63,245 bases of DNA from Candidatus Companilactobacillus pullicola (GCA_019116025.1 DXCM01000073.1:1-63245), one strand, 5' to 3'. Shown: positions 26,688 to 37,166, counted from the first letter of the stretch. Notes: a model not told the origin generated them from the letters alone. Program-made: numbers and translations.

Positions 26688-28034
26688 CTAACTATTATTT
26701 TTACGTCTTGCATCCCTTTGTTTACGTCTCTCTTGTCTGATCTCAATCTTACGTTGTTGACGACGTTCATCAGAGATAGCTTGTTTAATCTTTTTCTTGT
26801 AACCTGGTTTCTTCTTAGTCTTTTGTTTTTTAACAAAACCAACTAATTTAGTATCCAGTTTTTCTTGTGTAGCCTTACGACTTTGACGACGATCACGTTC
26901 CTTTACATCAACAATCTCACCGTTCTTAATGTCCTTAGGCTCAAATTTGATACCCATATGCTCGATCTCATCAACCTTGTGGTCTTCACCTGGTTCATAC
27001 AAAGTAATAGCTGTACCAGACATACCATTACGGCCAGTTCTACCAACACGGTGAATGAAGAAATCTAAGTCATCAGGAATCTCAGCATTGATAACGTGAG
27101 AAACACCATTAATATCAATCCCACGAGCAGCCAAATCAGTCGCCACAACGAATTGATATTCCATGTTCTCAACTTGCTTCATAGTTCGCTTACGTTCTCT
27201 AGGAGTCAAGCCACCGTGAATTCGAGCAGTCTTAAGCCCCTTATTACGTAAGTAATGATAAATTTCATCAACCGTCTTCTTCGTATTAGCGAAGACCAAA
27301 ACCATATATGGCTCACCGATTGTCATGAGTCGATAAATAATTTCTTTCTTATCACGACCATGAGTAAACATTAGCCAGTTATCAACGTTCTTAGGAATAA
27401 TACTGCTATTCTTAATTTCAACTCGCTTAGGACCATGCATGTACTTATCCAAGAATGGTTCCAATTTTTGTGGAATTGTAGCTGAAAAGACCATCATTTC
27501 ACGGTCTTCAGGCAATTTGTTAGTAATTTGGTCAACATCATTCAAAAATCCCATGTCCAAAGTCATATCAGCCTCATCGACAACATATCTTTGAACATTC
27601 TCAACATGCAAATCATTCTCACGAATAAGATCCCAGAGTCTTCCGGGAGTACCGATAGCAATTTGTGGTTGATGTGCTTCTAGTTTTCTCTTTTGACGTT
27701 CACGGTCGGCTCCACCTACAAAGATAAAGGCATTATATTCTTCAGGATAATTCTTCAAAATATTTTGTGTATCTTCATAAATTTGATATGCCAACTCTCT
27801 ACTTGGCGTAGCAATTAACAATTGAACCTCTTGGTCCTTTGTCAATGCATTCATCGATGGCAACAAGAAGGCATGCGTCTTACCTGAGCCAGTTTCAGAT
27901 TGAACAATAATATCTTTTTTCTTATTGACCAATGAGATTACGGCTTCTTGAACCTTTGTTGGCTCATCGAAGTGTATTTCTTTTAATGATTTATTGATAG
28001 CATCATTAAAGTTGTATTGTGAAAATTTAGTCAT
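26688..28034 (-). CDS. DEAD-box RNA helicase (CshB-like)
   Basis: 448 residues. Motifs in order: a Q-like region, VQSETGSGKT (I), TPSRELAYQ (Ia), GTPGRL, VVDEADMTLDMGF (DEAD variant of II), FSATIP (III), and HRVGRTGRNG (VI). The C-terminal 60 residues are very basic (KKQKTKKKPGYKKK, RRQQRKIEIRQERRKQRD), suited to RNA or ribosome binding. It unwinds RNA during cold adaptation, ribosome assembly or turnover. It abuts nrnA with no gap. Confidence 0.92.
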   Translation of the reverse strand: MTKFSQYNFNDAINKSLKEIHFDEPTKVQEAVISLVNKKKDIIVQSETGSGKTHAFLLPSMNALTKDQEVQLLIATPSRELAYQIYEDTQNILKNYPEEYNAFIFVGGADRERQKRKLEAHQPQIAIGTPGRLWDLIRENDLHVENVQRYVVDEADMTLDMGFLNDVDQITNKLPEDREMMVFSATIPQKLEPFLDKYMHGPKRVEIKNSSIIPKNVDNWLMFTHGRDKKEIIYRLMTIGEPYMVLVFANTKKTVDEIYHYLRNKGLKTARIHGGLTPRERKRTMKQVENMEYQFVVATDLAARGIDINGVSHVINAEIPDDLDFFIHRVGRTGRNGMSGTAITLYEPGEDHKVDEIEHMGIKFEPKDIKNGEIVDVKERDRRQSRKATQEKLDTKLVGFVKKQKTKKKPGYKKKIKQAISDERRQQRKIEIRQERRKQRDARRKNNS

Positions 28035-28991
28035 CTATTCACCCTTCTGATTAAAATCAGTTACTAATTTTATTAGTTCCTTATACATTTGTTTAACTTC
28101 ATCAAGATCCTTAGCTGTAGCACCACTTGCCAATGGGTGTCCACCACCATCATGTCTCTTAGCTAGTTCATTGATAACTGGTCCTTGAGAACGTAAATGT
28201 ACTCTGAAAGTACCATCGTCTTTTTGAACAGCTTCCATCCATGAATGAACTTCTTTAAGCCGACCTGGTGTTGAAACAACGGAATTAGCTTCTTCTTGAT
28301 CAAGATTTAATTTCTTCATTAAATCATCGTCAATAATAGCTAAAGCGGCACCTGAATCATCAATTTGTAAGATGTCGTAAATGAAACTTTGTAACTTAGC
28401 TTGTTTCAAAGTAACTTCAGTCATCTTAATATTGATAGCTGCAATGTCAACACCTAGTCCAATAAACTTTCCGGCAACTTGCATTGTGTGCTCTGTTGTT
28501 GATGGATAAAGGAATCTTCCTGTATCACCGACAATTCCAGCGTACAAATAATAAGCAACTTCCTTAGTCAATTGTAGTTCATCACTGCTATCAATCAAAT
28601 CAGCAATAATTTCTGAACAAGAACTGGCATCAGTATTAACGAATAATTGATCACCGTATGGTTCATCATTTGGATGATGATCGATTTTAACTAAGAGTGC
28701 TCCATCATTGTAACGTTGGTCGTCGATACGAGGTTCATTTGCAGTATCAACAACAATTACCAAGGCACCTTGGTAATCTTCGTCAGATACTTTTTGAGCT
28801 TTTGAAAGCCACTTCAAACCTTCAACATCACTTCCACCAATTAAAACTTTTTTATCAGGATAAGCCTGACGAATGGCAGTTGCTAAACCAGCTTGGGATC
28901 CCAATGCATCAGGATCTGGATTTTGATGACGTAGAATGATAATTCTATCATATTTTTTTATTGTTGCAATTATTTCAGCAAAGCTATTCAT
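28035..28991 (-). CDS. nrnA: DHH/DHHA1 oligoribonuclease and pAp phosphatase (NrnA)
   Basis: 318 residues. The DHH motifs are ILRHQNPDPDALGSQAGL, VDTANEPRI and KIDHHPND; the DHHA1 end has GGGHPLASGA. It degrades nanoRNAs and dephosphorylates 3'-phosphoadenosine-5'-phosphate. It overlaps dinB by 8 bases and abuts the helicase gene, forming a dinB-nrnA-helicase transcript. Confidence 0.93.
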   Translation of the reverse strand: MNSFAEIIATIKKYDRIIILRHQNPDPDALGSQAGLATAIRQAYPDKKVLIGGSDVEGLKWLSKAQKVSDEDYQGALVIVVDTANEPRIDDQRYNDGALLVKIDHHPNDEPYGDQLFVNTDASSCSEIIADLIDSSDELQLTKEVAYYLYAGIVGDTGRFLYPSTTEHTMQVAGKFIGLGVDIAAINIKMTEVTLKQAKLQSFIYDILQIDDSGAALAIIDDDLMKKLNLDQEEANSVVSTPGRLKEVHSWMEAVQKDDGTFRVHLRSQGPVINELAKRHDGGGHPLASGATAKDLDEVKQMYKELIKLVTDFNQKGE

Positions 28992-30117
28992 TATAATTGT
29001 CCTCCTTATAAGACAAATTCAAAGAAACTTCTTCATATGACAACGGATCTAAATTCGTGACCGTGATTCCCAATAGTCGAATCTTTTGGTCGGTTACCTT
29101 TAATTTATCATAAATATCCTTGGCAACACGATAAATATCGGTTTTTGTTTGGACATAGTCTTGAAAACTCATCCGTTTAGTAATCGTTTCAAAGTCTGAA
29201 TTACGTAATTTAAGGACGACAGTTTTGCCATGCTGACGTTGCTTCTTTAAATCTTTACTAACTAATTCTGCCAAAAAATCTAGTTCTTGAAGAATTTGCT
29301 CATCCGTAACTAAATTACGATTATAAGTTCTTTCACGACCGATTGATTTACGAGCTCGATGACCATTTACCGGTGAATCATCAATTCCATGAACTCGTTT
29401 GTATATGATATATCCCATTTTACCAAAGTTTTTCAAAAAGACATCTTGATCCAGTTTTTGTAGATCTCCACCAGTATAGATATCCATGTCATGCATCTTT
29501 TGTTGCATAGCTTTACCGATACCATTAAATTTTTCAATCGGGATGGGTTTTAAAAATTCTTTAGCATATTTGCCTAAAATTATTGTTCTGCCAAACGGTT
29601 TACGATAATCGGAAGCCATTTTGGCTAAAAATTTATTGTAGGAAATACCTACCGAACAAGTTAACCGGGTCTCTTTGACAATTCTCTGTTGGATATAGTT
29701 AGCAATCTTTATCGTATTAGTTTCGTGCAGTTTATTTTCCGTTACGTCGAGGTAAGCCTCATCTAAAGCTACAGTTTGATAATTATCAGTTACTTCATGA
29801 AAAATATCGTGAATCTGATTCGAAACTTGACGATACAATTCAAAGTTTGGTGGCGTGATAACCAGCTTGGATTTAGGAATTAGATCAACTGCTTCTTGAG
29901 CCGGCATAGCTGAATGAGCTCCATACTTTCGAGCATTATAATTCGCAGTTGTTACCACTCCATGATGATTGTGCTTACGAGGGTCTTGGGCTACGATCAG
30001 ACATTTCTTTTTATATTCGGGATGTTCTCTTTCTTCCACTGAAGCGAAAAAAGCATCCATGTCGACATGGATGACTTTTCGATTTTCTTCAATTTTAATT
30101 GGTATTTTTAAAAAGAT
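28984..30117 (-). CDS. dinB: DNA polymerase IV (Y family), probable AUC start
   Basis: A translesion DNA polymerase with palm/fingers motifs HVDMDAFFASVEEREHP, YNARKYGAHSAMPA, LDEAYLDVTEN and SVGISYNKFLAKMASDYRKP, a thumb with two helix-hairpin-helix segments, and a little-finger domain. The first ATG (30058-30060) begins at MDAFF and would drop the first catalytic Asp of the VDMD motif. The frame stays open upstream to 30145 and encodes the expected IEENRKVIHVD. The only well-placed initiation signal is AAGGAG at 30127-30132, nine bases before an ATC codon at 30115-30117. I therefore propose an AUC start; a sequencing error would be the alternative. Confidence 0.88.
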   Translation of the reverse strand: MFLKIPIKIEENRKVIHVDMDAFFASVEEREHPEYKKKCLIVAQDPRKHNHHGVVTTANYNARKYGAHSAMPAQEAVDLIPKSKLVITPPNFELYRQVSNQIHDIFHEVTDNYQTVALDEAYLDVTENKLHETNTIKIANYIQQRIVKETRLTCSVGISYNKFLAKMASDYRKPFGRTIILGKYAKEFLKPIPIEKFNGIGKAMQQKMHDMDIYTGGDLQKLDQDVFLKNFGKMGYIIYKRVHGIDDSPVNGHRARKSIGRERTYNRNLVTDEQILQELDFLAELVSKDLKKQRQHGKTVVLKLRNSDFETITKRMSFQDYVQTKTDIYRVAKDIYDKLKVTDQKIRLLGITVTNLDPLSYEEVSLNLSYKEDNYNE

Positions 30118-30169
30118 GGCTAAGCACTCCTTAGTGATTCTTACTCAAGTTCTATTGTAGTATGCTCTT

Positions 30170-30342
30170 GCCGTCCTCCGCAAAAATTGGGAATGCCGTT
30201 GGAACGCTATGGGCGCGATTTGAAACTAATTATTTTATACTTCGTGCAAAATAATGGATTTCCAAAGTCGGCCTCATTGTAACCGGCAAGGTCGGTAACA
30301 ATGATTTCATAGCTGAACGCATTTCCAATTTTTGCTCCGGAC
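30170..30342 (-). repeat. Structured repeat element, A class, copy 3 (solitary)
   Basis: A 173-bp A-class element between the start of dinB and the end of zwf, with no B-class partner. The left end is GCCGTCCTCCGCAAAAATTG and the right end AATTTTTGCTCCGGAC. Hairpin 1 carries ACCGAC/GCCGGT where A copies 1 and 2 have ATCGGC/GCCGAT, a partly compensatory change. Homology to the composite spacer (TATTTCTAAAAT...) continues about 60 bp to the right before the zwf stop, so the composite is cut off there. Confidence 0.88.
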
Positions 30343-30426
30343 TGATATCCTATTCTATTATTTTTTATTTCTAAAATGCTTGATTACAAAAATAGTATCA
30401 ACTACAACCAAATTGAGCAAGTATCT

Positions 30427-31869
30427 CTAGTCATCCCAAACCCATGAGTTTCCATCGCGTTCTAGCAACATATCAGCTGCATCAGGACCGATTGAACCAC
30501 TCAAGTAGTTTGGAAAATCAGGTGTCTGTTCATCCCAACGATTTCTGATCGTATCAATATACTTCCAAGTACTTCTCAACTCATCCCAAAGTGTGAAATG
30601 AACACGATTACCTTCAAGAATATTAATGATCAAACTTTCATAAGCTTCACGAGCTTTATCAAATTCAGCTTCTTCTGGGAAGGAAATGAAGTTTTGAGCT
30701 GACTCTTTATAATTGATTCCATTAATTAAAATACTGTTACCATTAGTTCTTTCAATCAACAAAGTAACAACTGTATTAGGTTTGATGCCTAATTCTTCAA
30801 CTTTATCATTGAAGACGATATCGATTCTTGATGATTTCTCGGACATACGCTTACCTGAACGAACGTAGAATGGCACGCCACTCCAACGTTTGGTATCAAA
30901 TTCAATTCGACCAGCAACAAATGTTTCGATGTTAGAGTCTTCTGCTACATTATCCTCTTGACGATAGGCCTTCTTATCTCCCATTTCGTCAGTGTCATAT
31001 TGGCCACGAACAAATTCAGTATCAACTTCTTCAGGAGTTAATTCTTTCAAACTGCTAAAGAGATCAGTCTTGTTTTTGTGAATAACTTCAGCTTCTTTGG
31101 CTTCAGGGTCGTCACTAGCCACGGCACCAATAATTTGCATAATATGATTTTGAACCATATCACGTAAAACACCGGCTGTTTCGTAGTAGCCACCACGATC
31201 TTCGACACCAAGGGATTCAGCAAGCGTGATTTGGATATTGGAAACATACTTACTATTCAGTGCTTCTTCAAGTTTGGGATTATTAGCACGAATATTTGGA
31301 ATATCCTGAATCATTTCCTTTCCTAGATAATGATCGATACGATAAATATCATGTTCTGGGAAGGCTTTAGAAATATTGCCGTTTAGTTCACAAGCAGAGT
31401 CCAAGTCACGACCAAATGGCTTCTCAATTACCAAACGGTTATAGCCGTCCTCTGTCTTCAAACCTTCTGAATTAATATGTTCAGCAACGATACCAAAGAA
31501 TCTAGGAGCAATTGCCATGTAGTAAACTCGGTTATGGCCGGCATCGAATTGGTCATCCAATTTAGCAGCCAAATTCTTCAAGGCAATATAATGTTCAGAA
31601 TCGTTAACATCATGTGATTGATAGAAGAAATGTTGAGCAAATTCTTCCATGATATCCTCACTATCATTGAAATCCTGCTTCAAGGATGTAACAACAGTTC
31701 CACGGAAATAATCATCACTCCATGGACGACGGGCAGTACCAATAACTGCAAAGTGATCCTTTAAAATACCTGATTTATAGAGACGGAACAAAGATGGATA
31801 TAGCTTCCGATGAGCTAAATCACCAGAACCCCCAAAAATAATGAAAATTGCTGATTTTTCTGTAACCAT
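30427..31869 (-). CDS. zwf: Glucose-6-phosphate 1-dehydrogenase
   Basis: 480 residues. N-terminal NADP loop IIFGGSGDLAHRKLYPSLF, substrate and catalytic motif RIDHYLGKE (with the Lys and His of the active site), and the conserved RSGKRM segment. It feeds the oxidative pentose-phosphate or phosphoketolase route and makes NADPH. The SD AAAGGAG precedes the ATG. It is a single-gene transcript with a palindromic region upstream. Confidence 0.96.
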   Translation of the reverse strand: MVTEKSAIFIIFGGSGDLAHRKLYPSLFRLYKSGILKDHFAVIGTARRPWSDDYFRGTVVTSLKQDFNDSEDIMEEFAQHFFYQSHDVNDSEHYIALKNLAAKLDDQFDAGHNRVYYMAIAPRFFGIVAEHINSEGLKTEDGYNRLVIEKPFGRDLDSACELNGNISKAFPEHDIYRIDHYLGKEMIQDIPNIRANNPKLEEALNSKYVSNIQITLAESLGVEDRGGYYETAGVLRDMVQNHIMQIIGAVASDDPEAKEAEVIHKNKTDLFSSLKELTPEEVDTEFVRGQYDTDEMGDKKAYRQEDNVAEDSNIETFVAGRIEFDTKRWSGVPFYVRSGKRMSEKSSRIDIVFNDKVEELGIKPNTVVTLLIERTNGNSILINGINYKESAQNFISFPEEAEFDKAREAYESLIINILEGNRVHFTLWDELRSTWKYIDTIRNRWDEQTPDFPNYLSGSIGPDAADMLLERDGNSWVWDD

Positions 31870-31885
31870 TTTTTAAACTCCTTTG

Positions 31886-31920
31886 AATGCATCATGTATT
31901 TATATTTTACATCATGCATT
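31886..31920. promoter_or_regulatory. Interrupted palindrome upstream of zwf
   Basis: AATGCATCATGT and ACATCATGCATT are 12-bp arms (one central mismatch) separated by 11 bp, 17 bp before the zwf start codon. It could be an operator or 5'-UTR hairpin. No regulator is identified. Confidence 0.45.
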
Positions 31921-32097
31921 ATTAAACATCTTGATTTATCACTTATTATTTTTTAAATAATTTATAAACTATGCCTAATCTAACAGCATTGTTTATTCCA
32001 CATTCTTAATAATAAACCCTAGAGTATACTTTAATGCAAGTTATATGCCACCGCTTGAATCAAAATTCTGCTAACCACATATAATAAATAAATGGCA
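31921..32097. other. Intergenic, nothing recognised
   Basis: Very AT-rich sequence between zwf and yajC. Apart from the palindrome next to zwf and the yajC terminator I see no structure I can name. The zwf promoter must lie here, but no confident hexamer pair was found. Confidence 0.3.
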
Positions 32098-32140
32098 AAA
32101 AAAATAATCCTCCGTTTTAGGGTTGGATTATTTTTTAATT
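32098..32140 (-). terminator. Terminator after yajC
   Basis: On the minus strand AAAAAATAATCC / GGATTATTTTTTTT surrounds a short loop. Confidence 0.85.
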
Positions 32141-32146
32141 AAAGAA

Positions 32147-32644
32147 TTATTTTGTTTCTTCTTTAGTATCAGCATCTGTAGTTTTTGTTTCTTCTACTGC
32201 TTCTGTTTTTTCATCTGACTTAACGTCATCAGTTGTTTCTGCCTTAACATCTTCTTGAGCATCTTCACTCTTTGCTGCTTCATTCTTGTCTTCAGCAGTT
32301 TTGTCGTCAGCTGATTTTGTATCTGTAGCTGCAGCAGCAACTGGAGTTGTACGACGAATGAAGTTCAAGTCAAATGTTAAATAGATTCCATCACAATCAA
32401 CAACGACTTCTTTGTTTTCACGGTCGATTGATGCAACAACACCTTTAATACCACCAAGTGTAACAACCTTGTCACCCTTAGACATTTCCTTAAGCATTTC
32501 TTGACGCTTTTGTTGTTGTTTCTTTTGTGGACGGATAGAGATAAAGTACATACCAACAAACATAATAACAACAAAGATCAAAAGACCCATTGAGCCACCA
32601 GCACCAGCGCCGGCACCTAAAGTAAGCATATTCAAATTTTCCAC
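32147..32644 (-). CDS. yajC: Preprotein translocase subunit YajC
   Basis: 165 residues. One N-terminal membrane helix (LLIFVVIMFVGMYFISIRPQ) is followed by KKQQQKRQEMLKEMSKGDKVVTLGGIKG, the core of YajC. The C-terminal 65 residues are a disordered Asp/Glu/Lys/Thr tail (from about residue 100), longer than in E. coli. YajC binds SecDF at the translocon. It follows tgt, the usual order queA-tgt-yajC. Confidence 0.92.
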   Translation of the reverse strand: MENLNMLTLGAGAGAGGSMGLLIFVVIMFVGMYFISIRPQKKQQQKRQEMLKEMSKGDKVVTLGGIKGVVASIDRENKEVVVDCDGIYLTFDLNFIRRTTPVAAAATDTKSADDKTAEDKNEAAKSEDAQEDVKAETTDDVKSDEKTEAVEETKTTDADTKEETK

Positions 32645-32725
32645 CTCTTAATAATTTACATACTTATAGGTTACCAAAAATGTAACCTTGTTTCCAGATA
32701 AGAAGGATTTTCTTATCAAAATCTT

Positions 32726-33877
<1,152 letters not shown>

Positions 33878-34912
33878 CTACTTAATGAACATTGCATCCC
33901 CAAAACTAAAGAAGCGATACTTCTCTTCTACAGCGTGTTGGTATGCGTTCAAAATATTTTCTCTTCCGGTAAATGCTGCAACTAACATAACTAATGTTGA
34001 CTTTGGCAAATGGAAGTTAGTGATGAATTCGTCAACAACTTTCCATTCGTAGCCTGGTTTGATGAAGATATCAGTCCAACCACTGTCAGCTTTGATTTCA
34101 CCATTGAACTTAGTTCCAATAGTTTCCAAAGTTCTAATAGAAGTTGTACCAGTAGCGACGATCTTGCCACCATTTTTCTTAACTTCATTCAAAGTCTTAG
34201 CGGAATCCTCATCCAAACGATAAAACTCTGAATGCATCACATGTTTACTGATATCTGACTCAGTTACTGGTCTGAATGTTCCCAAACCAACATGTAAAGT
34301 AATATAAACTAATTTAACACCTTTGTCTTCAACCTTTTTCAATAATTCTTTAGTCCAGTGAAGACCAGCCGTTGGAGCGGCAGCTGAACCATTTTCCTTA
34401 GCATAAACAGTTTGATAACGATCTGGATCGTCTAGCTTTTCCTTGATATATGGAGGTAGTGGCATTTCTCCTAATTTTTCTAGAATTTCCATGAAGATAC
34501 CTTGGTAATGAAATTCAATGATCTTGCCACCATGTTCGAGGTCTTCAAGCACTTCTGCTTCAAGTTGACCATCACCGAATTCAACCTTTGTTCCTACTTT
34601 GGCACGTCGAGCAGGTTTCATTAGGACTTCCCACTTGTCACCTTCAATATTATTCAAAAGCAATACTTCTTCGTGTCCGTCGGTATCTTCTTTCGTACCA
34701 TACAAACGAGCTGGTAAAACACGTGAATTGTTCATTACCAAAGCATCGCCAGGATTTAAGTAATCTAGGATATCATAAAAATGCTTATCTTGATATTCTC
34801 CTGTCTCATGGTCCAAAACTAATAGACGTGATTGATCACGATTCTTGATAGGTGTTTGTGCGATTAATTCTTCTGGCAAGTCATAATCGAAATCTTCTGT
34901 TGTTAGTGTCAT
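33878..34912 (-). CDS. queA: S-adenosylmethionine:tRNA ribosyltransferase-isomerase
   Basis: About 344 residues from the ATG at 34912 ([21 protein letters not shown]), preceded by AAAGGAG. The open frame extends 42 codons further upstream, but that stretch lies partly in a C-class repeat element and does not resemble QueA. Other motifs are [23 protein letters not shown] and PTAGLHWT. It makes epoxyqueuosine from preQ1-tRNA, upstream of tgt in the same operon. Confidence 0.95.
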   Translation of the reverse strand: MTLTTEDFDYDLPEELIAQTPIKNRDQSRLLVLDHETGEYQDKHFYDILDYLNPGDALVMNNSRVLPARLYGTKEDTDGHEEVLLLNNIEGDKWEVLMKPARRAKVGTKVEFGDGQLEAEVLEDLEHGGKIIEFHYQGIFMEILEKLGEMPLPPYIKEKLDDPDRYQTVYAKENGSAAAPTAGLHWTKELLKKVEDKGVKLVYITLHVGLGTFRPVTESDISKHVMHSEFYRLDEDSAKTLNEVKKNGGKIVATGTTSIRTLETIGTKFNGEIKADSGWTDIFIKPGYEWKVVDEFITNFHLPKSTLVMLVAAFTGRENILNAYQHAVEEKYRFFSFGDAMFIK

Positions 34913-34968
34913 TTCAAAACTCTCCTTTTTAATCATGGAATATTCTAAAGCAAATGAAACTGCTGACT

Positions 34969-35126
34969 GCCGTCTTCCACAACAAGCCCGATTGGTCTGG
35001 AACGCTGTGGACGCTGATTTGAGCCAATTGAAGTTCACAATTGTCTCAAATACAGGTCTTATACTAAGCGATAAATCGCTAAGTATAATTTCACGGCTGA
35101 GACCAATCGGGCTTGTTGCTCCAGAC
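34969..35126 (-). repeat. Structured repeat element, C class
   Basis: A 158-bp element. The closing stem CAACAAGCCCGATTGGTC / GACCAATCGGGCTTGTTG is unrelated to the A and B stems. The hairpins are also different (TTATACTTAGCGAT/ATCGCTTAGTATAA and TTTGAGACAATTG/CAATTGGCTCAAA on the minus strand). Even so the end boxes (GTCTTCC, GGAGAC-like), the AAGACC box after hairpin 1 and TCCACAGCGTTCCA after hairpin 2 are kept in the same places. Confidence 0.85.
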
Positions 35127-35302
35127 TAATATCATGTTCTATTTATGTATTTCTAAAATATTAGATAGTAAAAATAGCATTCTAACGAAAAGTTTAGCTA
35201 CATCCATTATTTGGATATTTCCTTAATTCACTCCGTTATGTGAAACTAAAAAACTATATAAATACTGCAATCCTAACCAATAATAATAGAACCAGAACTA
35301 TA

Positions 35303-35474
35303 GTCGGTAGTAGAAAATCTGTGGGCCCTCAGTGGTGAAATTCTACTTAGCTTGCGAAGCAAGGTTAGTAGAAGACCGGACTTGGAGATCCATGATTTTG
35401 CACGAAGTGTAAAATTATTAGCTTCAAGCCGTGTCCACCACGTTCCAGTGGCCCACAGATTTTCTACTACCGAC
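35303..35474 (+). repeat. Structured repeat element, B class, copy 3
   Basis: A 172-bp element with perfect 25-bp inverted ends (35303-35327 with 35450-35474). Hairpin 1 is TTCTACTTAGCTTGC/GCAAGGTTAGTAGAA (35341-35373) with a GAA loop; hairpin 2 has the tip TGCAC-GAA-GTGTA. It serves as the reference B copy here. Confidence 0.92.
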
Positions 35475-35507
35475 GGGCATACTTAACCCAAGTCAGTTGA
35501 TATTACT

Positions 35508-36557
35508 CTATTCGTTTTGTTCAGGATAAGGCAATTCCATATGTTCATAACCTTTTCTCGTAACAACGCGTCCTTTAGCTGTACGCTTCAAGAATCCCAT
35601 TTGCATTAGATATGGTTCATAAACTTCCTCAATTGTTTCTTGTTCTTCACCAATATTAGCGGCAATAACTTTTAAGCCTACTGGACCGCCATTATAAAGT
35701 TCAATGATCATGGACAAAATTCGACGGTCAAGATGATCTAGTCCAGCATCGTCAACTTGCAATTGGTTCAATGCTGATTCGGCCATGTCGTAGTCAATCG
35801 TATCTTTGTTGGCAACTTGAGCAAAATCACGTACTCGTTTCAATAAACGGTTGGCAATTCTAGGTGTTCCTCGAGACCGACGAGCAATTTCGTGGGCTCC
35901 TTCTTCATCGACGTTAATGTTTAAAACACTGGCGGAACGGAAAACAATTTTGGATAATTCATCTATGGTATAGTACTCCATTCTTTCGACAATTCCAAAC
36001 CGATCTCGTAATGGAGCTGACAGTTTTCCGGCTGCTGTGGTTGCACCTATCAACGTATATGGTACTAATTGATGATGCAAAGAACGGGATTCACTGCCTT
36101 GTCCGACAATGATATCAATATAAAAGTCTTCCATGGCTGAATAAAGCACTTCTTCAATTGCTCGTGGCATACGATGGATTTCATCGATAAATAAAACGTC
36201 GCCTGGTTCTAATTCATCTAAAACAGCTACTAAATCGCCAGATTTTTCAATCGAAGGCCCAGTAGTTGTATGGATATTGACACCCATTTCATTAGCAATG
36301 ATCATCGCCAAGGTTGTCTTACCTAACCCAGGAGGGCCATAAAGTAACACGTGATCTAGTGTTTGTTGGCGTTGCTTGGCTGCCTTGATATAGACATCCA
36401 ATTCCTTCTTAGCTTTCTCTTGACCTAAATACTGGTCAAAAGTTTGCGGACGGAGTGTTTGTTCAATGACATCTTCAGTGTTATCTAGTGAATCAGCGTC
36501 TGTTAAACGTTCACTTTCATCATTTTCGTTATTTTCGATTTTTAACACTCCCTTCAT
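35508..36557 (-). CDS. ruvB: Holliday junction branch-migration helicase RuvB
   Basis: Up to 349 residues. AAA+ motifs: Walker [13 protein letters not shown], Walker [11 protein letters not shown], sensor 1 GATTAAG, arginine-finger region DRFG, and a C-terminal winged helix. The listed ATG at 36557 has no SD. A strong AAGGGAG lies at 36548-36554, eight bases before an ATC codon at 36537-36539, which would give [12 protein letters not shown], closer to the family N-terminus. Translational coupling to ruvA, whose stop is 13 bases upstream, is the alternative. Confidence 0.95.
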   Translation of the reverse strand: MKGVLKIENNENDESERLTDADSLDNTEDVIEQTLRPQTFDQYLGQEKAKKELDVYIKAAKQRQQTLDHVLLYGPPGLGKTTLAMIIANEMGVNIHTTTGPSIEKSGDLVAVLDELEPGDVLFIDEIHRMPRAIEEVLYSAMEDFYIDIIVGQGSESRSLHHQLVPYTLIGATTAAGKLSAPLRDRFGIVERMEYYTIDELSKIVFRSASVLNINVDEEGAHEIARRSRGTPRIANRLLKRVRDFAQVANKDTIDYDMAESALNQLQVDDAGLDHLDRRILSMIIELYNGGPVGLKVIAANIGEEQETIEEVYEPYLMQMGFLKRTAKGRVVTRKGYEHMELPYPEQNE

Positions 36558-36570
36558 TTCAAAAATTCAT

Positions 36571-37164
36571 TTACTTGCTTAATAATTTAAGACCAGCACG
36601 AAGATACTCATCAGCACTCTTCAAATGTTCCTTTTCAAGCGTCGACTTGACCTTACTGATTTCTTTAGGTGAGTAACCTAAGGATTCCAAGGCTGCCAAG
36701 CCATCTTCTAATTCTTGACTCAAACTACTACTGAATTCAACTGGTGCTTCACCAAGTGTCATTTGACCCTCAGCGGTAAATTTACCGGATAGATCCAAAA
36801 TAATTTGTTGAGCTGTTTTCTTACCAATCTTTGGAAACTTGGTTAGGAATTTGACGTCATCATTTTCAATCGCATGAATTAAACCTTGCAAGTCCTGACC
36901 GGCTAAAATAGCTAGCGCACTCTTAGGTCCGATTCCGGAAACACTGATCAAATGCAGAAAAATATTTTTCTCATTTAAATCGTAGAATCCGTAAAGCGAC
37001 TGTTCATTATCACGGACGATCTGTTCGACATAAACCTTAGCATCCTGATTTTCTTCATAACGATAAGGGTTAGCCACTTGGACTTTGTAACCCACGCCGT
37101 TAACATCCACAACAACATATGAAGGGGTAACTGCTGTAATTAAACCACTTAAATATTCAAACAT
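36571..37164 (-). CDS. ruvA: Holliday junction DNA-binding protein RuvA
   Basis: 197 residues. The OB-fold N-terminus is MFEYLSGLITAVTPSYVVVDVNGVGYKV, followed by two helix-hairpin-helix motifs (SVSGIGPKSALAIL and FPKIGKKTAQQII) and the C-terminal domain III that binds RuvB. It lies 2 bases after mutL and 13 bases before ruvB. Confidence 0.96.
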   Translation of the reverse strand: MFEYLSGLITAVTPSYVVVDVNGVGYKVQVANPYRYEENQDAKVYVEQIVRDNEQSLYGFYDLNEKNIFLHLISVSGIGPKSALAILAGQDLQGLIHAIENDDVKFLTKFPKIGKKTAQQIILDLSGKFTAEGQMTLGEAPVEFSSSLSQELEDGLAALESLGYSPKEISKVKSTLEKEHLKSADEYLRAGLKLLSK

Positions 37165-37166
37165 AA

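Larger units (their letters stand above)
34913..35507. other. 600-bp intergenic region carrying a composite repeat
   Basis: It holds a C-class element (34969-35126), a 176-bp spacer and a B-class element (35303-35474), between the start of queA and the end of ruvB. No protein gene is supported. Confidence 0.8.

Noticed and set aside
30170..30342. A-class elements read as plain rho-independent terminators
   Set aside because: There is no U run at the end of the closing stem, and the length, internal loop and two inner hairpins are not those of a terminator. Separate normal terminators occur beside several copies (PBP1A, groEL).
34913..35038. N-terminal extension of QueA by 42 codons
   Set aside because: The extension runs into the C-class repeat, has no match to QueA, and a perfect SD lies right before the ATG at 34912.
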